From: Flavobacterium sp. CG_23.5
GTDB lineage: Bacteria; Bacteroidota; Bacteroidia; Flavobacteriales; Flavobacteriaceae
Assembly: GCF_017875765.1 (NCBI RefSeq)
Contig: NZ_JAGGNA010000001.1
Location: 62,001 to 126,000 of the forward strand
Reading direction: 5' to 3'
DNA length: 64,000 bases
Position 1 is the first letter of the stretch. The number at the start of each line of letters is the position of its first letter. The position numbers and the translations under genes are program-made. The notes beneath the pieces are model-generated. The model ran no database searches. It saw nothing but the letters and a program-made list of their open reading frames with translations, and was not told where the DNA came from. Below are positions 61,201 to 64,000 of this stretch, in pieces.

Positions 61201-64000
61201 CTAACCCAATTTGTTCTGGCTCTACGACATTAATCAAATTCACTGGTCCAAATGATGGAACAGTAACTTATAATATTAATGGAGGTTCTAACATTACAGC
61301 CAGTCTAAATAATGGTGGGAATTTTACACTCACAACAGCAGCTTTAACTTCTGATACAACTTATAATCTTGTTAGTGTCGCCTACGGAGATACACCAGGT
61401 TGTAGCGCATCGGCAAGTGGTAGTGTAACTATTACAGTGAACAAAGCTCCAGTATTCGCTACTTGCCCTTCAAATTTAACTTCAGATACTTCAGCAGGCG
61501 TTTGTAATGCAACAGTAAGCTACACAGCAACTGCTACAGGTACACCTGCGCCAACCTATACTTATTCACTAAGCGGCGCAACTACATTAGCAACAACTAA
61601 TGGTACTGGAAGTGGTGCAACTTTTGGAAAAGGTGTAACAAATGTAACTATTACAGCAACAAATTCTTGTGGCACAGATACATGTAGTTTTACGGTAACG
61701 GTGAAAGATAACATTAACCCAACGATTACTGCACCTACAGCTACAACAGGCACAACGAATGCTGCATGTACTTCTACCAATGTGGTTTTAGGCACTCCAG
61801 TAACAGCAGATAATTGTTCAGTAGCTTCAGTCAGCAATGATGCACCTACTGCGTTCCCATTAGGATTAACAGTGGTGACTTGGACCGTAACAGATGGTGC
61901 TGGATTAACAGCAACAGCTACACAAAACATAGTTGTAAAAGACAATACTGCTCCGGTAACACCAATCTTGGCTGATGCCACAGGAGAATGTTCGGCTACT
62001 GCCACTGTTCCAACAACTACAGACAACTGTTCAGGAATACTTACTGGAACTACTTCTGATGCTTTGACAAGAAGCACTCAAGGAACTTCGGTTATTACTT
62101 GGACTTTTGATGATGGAAATGGAAACACTACTACAGCTACACAAAACGTAGTTGTAAAAGACAATACTGCTCCGGTAACACCAATCTTGGCTGATGCCAC
62201 AGGAGAATGTTCGGCTACTGCCACTGTTCCAACAACTACAGACAACTGTTCAGGAATACTTACTGGAACTACTTCTGATGCTTTGACAAGAAGCACTCAA
62301 GGAACTTCGGTTATTACTTGGACTTTTGATGATGGAAATGGAAACACTACTACAGCTACACAAAACGTAGTTGTAAAAGACAATACTGCTCCGGTAACAC
62401 CAATCTTGGCTGATGCCACAGGAGAATGTTCGGCTACTGCCACTGTTCCAACAACTACAGACAACTGTTCAGGAACAATCACTGGAACTACTTCTGATGC
62501 TTTGACAAGAAGCACTCAAGGAACTTCGGTTATTACTTGGACTTTTGATGATGGAAATGGAAACACTACTACAGCTACACAAAACATAGTTGTAAAAGAC
62601 AATACTGCTCCGGTAACACCAATCTTGGCTGATGCCACAGGAGAATGTTCGGCTACTGCCACTGTTCCAACAACTACAGACAACTGTTCAGGAACAATCA
62701 CTGGAACTACTTCTGATGCTTTGACAAGAAGCACTCAAGGAACTTCGGTTATTACTTGGACTTTTGATGATGGAAATGGAAACACTACTACAGCTACACA
62801 AAACATAGTTGTAAAAGACAATACTGCTCCGGTAACACCAATCTTGGCTGATGCCACAGGAGAATGTTCGGCTACTGCCACTGTTCCAACAACTACAGAC
62901 AACTGTTCAGGAACAATCACTGGAACTACTTCTGATGCTTTGACAAGAAGCACTCAAGGAACTTCCGTTATTACTTGGACTTTTGATGATGGAAATGGAA
63001 ACACTACTACAGCTACACAAAACATAGTTGTAAAAGACAATACTGCTCCGGTAACACCAATCTTGGCTGATGCCACAGGAGAATGTTCGGCTACTGCCAC
63101 TGTTCCAACAACTACAGACAACTGTTCAGGAACAATCACTGGAACTACTTCTGATGCTTTGACAAGAAGCACTCAAGGAACTTCGGTTATTACTTGGACT
63201 TTTGATGATGGAAATGGAAACACTACTACAGCTACACAAAACATAGTTGTAAAAGACAATACTGCTCCGGTAACACCAATCTTGGCTGATGCCACAGGAG
63301 AATGTTCGGCTACTGCCACTGTTCCAACAACTACAGACAACTGTTCAGGAATACTTACTGGAACTACTTCTGATGCTTTGACAAGAAGCACTCAAGGAAC
63401 TTCGGTTATTACTTGGACTTTTGATGATGGAAATGGAAACACTACTACAGCTACACAAAACGTAGTTGTAAAAGACAATACTGCTCCGGTAACACCAATC
63501 TTGGCTGATGCCACAGGAGAATGTTCGGCTACTGCCACTGTTCCAACAACTACAGACAACTGTTCAGGAATACTTACTGGAACTACTTCTGATGCTTTGA
63601 CAAGAAGCACTCAAGGAACTTCGGTTATTACTTGGACTTTTGATGATGGAAATGGAAACACTACTACAGCTACACAAAACATAGTTGTAAAAGACAATAC
63701 TGCTCCGGTAACACCAATCTTGGCTGATGCCACAGGAGAATGTTCGGCTACTGCCACTGTTCCAACAACTACAGACAACTGTTCAGGAATACTTACTGGA
63801 ACTACTTCTGATGCTTTGACAAGAAGCACTCAAGGAACTTCCGTTATTACTTGGACTTTTGATGATGGAAATGGAAACACTACTACAGCTACACAAAACA
63901 TAGTTGTAAAAGACAATACTGCTCCGGTAACACCAATCTTGGCTGATGCCACAGGAGAATGTTCGGCTACTGCCACTGTTCCAACAACTACAGACAACTG
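58218..64000 (+). CDS. Giant secreted repetitive adhesin (3' end outside window)
   Basis: The plus strand is open from the ATG at 58218 to the window end, at least 1927 codons. A signal peptide (MKTFLPKSRFLTFVFLITNL, cleavage near FGQT) is followed by a domain seen in flavobacterial surface proteins (DYPPGATAIITGTGFTPGET, then STWWVPNDGDAAGANFKL). Next come seven or so Ig/PKD-like repeats (about 59,030-60,900), a variable stretch, and HYR-like domains with the pattern VKDNTAPVTPILADATGECS and DNCSG that become 73-residue near-identical repeats from 61,941 onward. The protein is Thr/Ser-rich and Cys-containing. By analogy with SprB-like proteins it is probably exported by the type IX system and acts in adhesion or gliding, but the diagnostic C-terminal signal is outside the window. 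Confidence 0.9.
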   Translation, partial: MKTFLPKSRFLTFVFLITNLFFASLAFGQTIATDLLDYPPGATAIITGTGFTPGETVTLQVLHTDGVPSGTDAQYHQPFTAIADANGDVSSTWWVPNDGDAAGANFKLTADGVTSLRHAEWLFTDSASWTLSISPTSACLNTSTNFTLTATGTSNSSNNKVGCIKVTLPATFSSLGTPTIISYTSAGWTISLSGNIVTLSNSTKLGSNDDVVFSINATPTTTAGSPFSLTGLASLNSSCPSIPTGQDIYTSPTLNPTVTVNPILTPSVSISITSGANPTCSGTPVIFTATPTNGGATPSYQWKKDGVNVGTNSATYLDAGTAGGVITVVMTSNAICPSTPTATSNAITLAVTANVTPSVIIAITSGVNPTCNGSSVTFTATPTNGGTPSYQWKKAGVDIAGQTASTYTDTGTTGGSITVVMTSNAICPSTPTATSNSIALAVTAKVTPSVSIAITSGINPTCNGSSVTFTATPSNGGTPSYQWKKAGVDIVGQTASTYTDPGTIAGSITVVMTSSLSCVTSPTAISNAIGLTVNPILTTSVSIALTSGVNPTCSGTGVIFTATPTNGGTTPSYQWKKDGGNVGTNSATYSDAGSTGGVVTVVMTSNASCPSTPTSTSNAITLAVTANVTPSVSIAITSGVNPTCSGSAVTFTGTPTNGGTPSYQWKKAGVDIAGQTASTYTDTGTTGVSITVVMTSNAICVSTPTATSNSIALAVTAKVTPSVSIAITSGINPTCNGSSVTFTATPSNGGTPSYQWKKAGVDIVGQTASTYANPGTTAGSITVLMTSSLSCVTSTTATSNAIALTVNPILTTSVSIGITSGVNPTCSGTAVTFTATPTNGGTTPSYQWYKGTTAVGTGVTYTETGTTGGSITVVMTSNAICPSTPTATSNAITLSVNPRPTGIISGTQTICTGNSTTLNIAVAGTGPWSGTITGGIPFSGSSSPISVSVSPSIATTYSILTLSNANCSSIAADLSGSATVSLRALPAATISITGANPICSGSTTLIKFTGPNDGTVTYNINGGSNITASLNNGGNFTLTTAALTSDTTYNLVSVAYGDTPGCSASASGSVTITVNKAPVFATCPSNLTSDTSAGVCNATVSYTATATGTPAPTYTYSLSGATTLATTNGTGSGATFGKGVTNVTITATNSCGTDTCSFTVTVKDNINPTITAPTATTGTTNAACTSTNVVLGTPVTADNCSVASVSNDAPTAFPLGLTVVTWTVTDGAGLTATATQNIVVKDNTAPVTPILADATGECSATATVPTTTDNCSGILTGTTSDALTRSTQGTSVITWTFDDGNGNTTTATQNVVVKDNTAPVTPILADATGECSATATVPTTTDNCSGILTGTTSDALTRSTQGTSVITWTFDDGNGNTTTATQNVVVKDNTAPVTPILADATGECSATATVPTTTDNCSGTITGTTSDALTRSTQGTSVITWTFDDGNGNTTTATQNIVVKDNTAPVTPILADATGECSATATVPTTTDNCSGTITGTTSDALTRSTQGTSVITWTFDDGNGNTTTATQNIVVKDNTAPVTPILADATGECSATATVPTTTDNCSGTITGTTSDALTRSTQGTSVITWTFDDGNGNTTTATQNIVVKDNTAPVTPILADATGECSATATVPTTTDNCSGTITGTTSDALTRSTQGTSVITWTFDDGNGNTTTATQNIVVKDNTAPVTPILADATGECSATATVPTTTDNCSGILTGTTSDALTRSTQGTSVITWTFDDGNGNTTTATQNVVVKDNTAPVTPILADATGECSATATVPTTTDNCSGILTGTTSDALTRSTQGTSVITWTFDDGNGNTTTATQNIVVKDNTAPVTPILADATGECSATATVPTTTDNCSGILTGTTSDALTRSTQGTSVITWTFDDGNGNTTTATQNIVVKDNTAPVTPILADATGECSATATVPTTTDN
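59162..60733 (+). repeat. Ig-like repeat array with 819-bp higher-order period
   Basis: Within the adhesin gene, domain-sized units of about 258-288 bp are arranged so that a three-domain block recurs after 819 bp. Sequence at 59,390-59,690 reappears almost unchanged at 60,209-60,509, and the blocks before and after it are likewise offset by 819. Typical phrases are SYQWKKAGVDI and TPSVSIAITSG. The block was probably duplicated as a unit. Confidence 0.85.
61941..64000 (+). repeat. 219-bp (73-residue) near-identical tandem repeats in the adhesin
   Basis: Copies start at 61941, 62160, 62379, 62598, 62817, 63036, 63255, 63474 and 63693, and a tenth begins at 63912 and runs off the window. Copies differ at only a few sites: residues GIL or GTI after DNCS, Val or Ile before VVKD, and TCG or TCC in a serine codon. 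Each unit is one HYR-like domain containing two Cys. Confidence 0.97.

Noticed and set aside
61562-63829. A ladder of open frames on the minus strand, about 72 codons each
   Set aside because: They recur with exactly the 219-bp period of the sense repeats and have low-complexity content; they are shadows of the adhesin frame.
61941-64000. Possible CRISPR array because of regular direct repeats
   Set aside because: The units are 219 bp, contiguous, without unique spacers, and are translated in one frame as HYR-like domains.

Overview
The window looks like a chromosome segment from a Flavobacterium-like member of the Bacteroidota. The evidence is the low GC content, promoters of the TTG-N17..19-TAnnTTTG type, a block of flavobacterial housekeeping genes (ftsK, lolA, an LptF/G permease and ribB in one run), RteC and an IntDOT-type integrase, and a very large repetitive secreted adhesin. 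No species can be named from the sequence alone.

Positions 1 to about 23,370 are accessory DNA ending beside a tRNA-Ser(TGA) gene. (a) 1-9762, all on the minus strand and almost without gaps, is an operon of at least seven genes: a TPR/HExxH protein, a Type III methyltransferase (Mod), a Type III restriction helicase-nuclease (Res), a RhuM-family protein, a 71-residue protein, a DndD-like SMC/ABC ATPase, and an unrecognised gene cut by the window edge. This is the best candidate for an unusual defence system. (b) 10,035-18,004 is bounded by a perfect 24-bp inverted repeat. It carries a mobile-element module: DnaC-like loader, replication-type protein, HTH protein, RteC, a decayed integrase tail, a PAS protein, an XRE regulator and a large two-module protein with a small partner. 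(c) 18,127-21,417 is a nuclease-like protein followed by an OLD-family ATPase/Toprim nuclease, probably a second defence unit. (d) 21,546-23,460 holds a terminator, iterated putative integrase sites, a full tyrosine integrase, a large hairpin and the tRNA. The left end of the island lies outside the window.

From 23,460 to 58,200 the content is core genome. A minus-strand envelope/division run comes first (dgkA, ftsK, lolA, LptF/G, ribB). It is followed by thiol peroxidase, thioredoxin and peroxiredoxin genes, then a probable peptidoglycan-recycling trio (GHL10 hydrolase, AmpG-like MFS permease, NagZ-type GH3). Next are a GlcD/Fe-S dehydrogenase, an APC permease, a prolyl oligopeptidase, a methionine gamma-lyase-like enzyme divergent from an Lrp regulator, a toxin-antitoxin pair and lpdA. 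The last stretch is pabB, an ATPase of the AAA/DUF4143 type, tilS, dsbD and a CocE/NonD hydrolase. The ATPase sits between pabB and tilS behind three 22-bp iterons.

From 58,218 to the end there is one open reading frame without a stop, at least 1927 codons. It encodes a secreted adhesin with a signal peptide, Ig-like repeats in an 819-bp higher-order array, and at least nine nearly identical 219-bp HYR-like repeats that run off the window.
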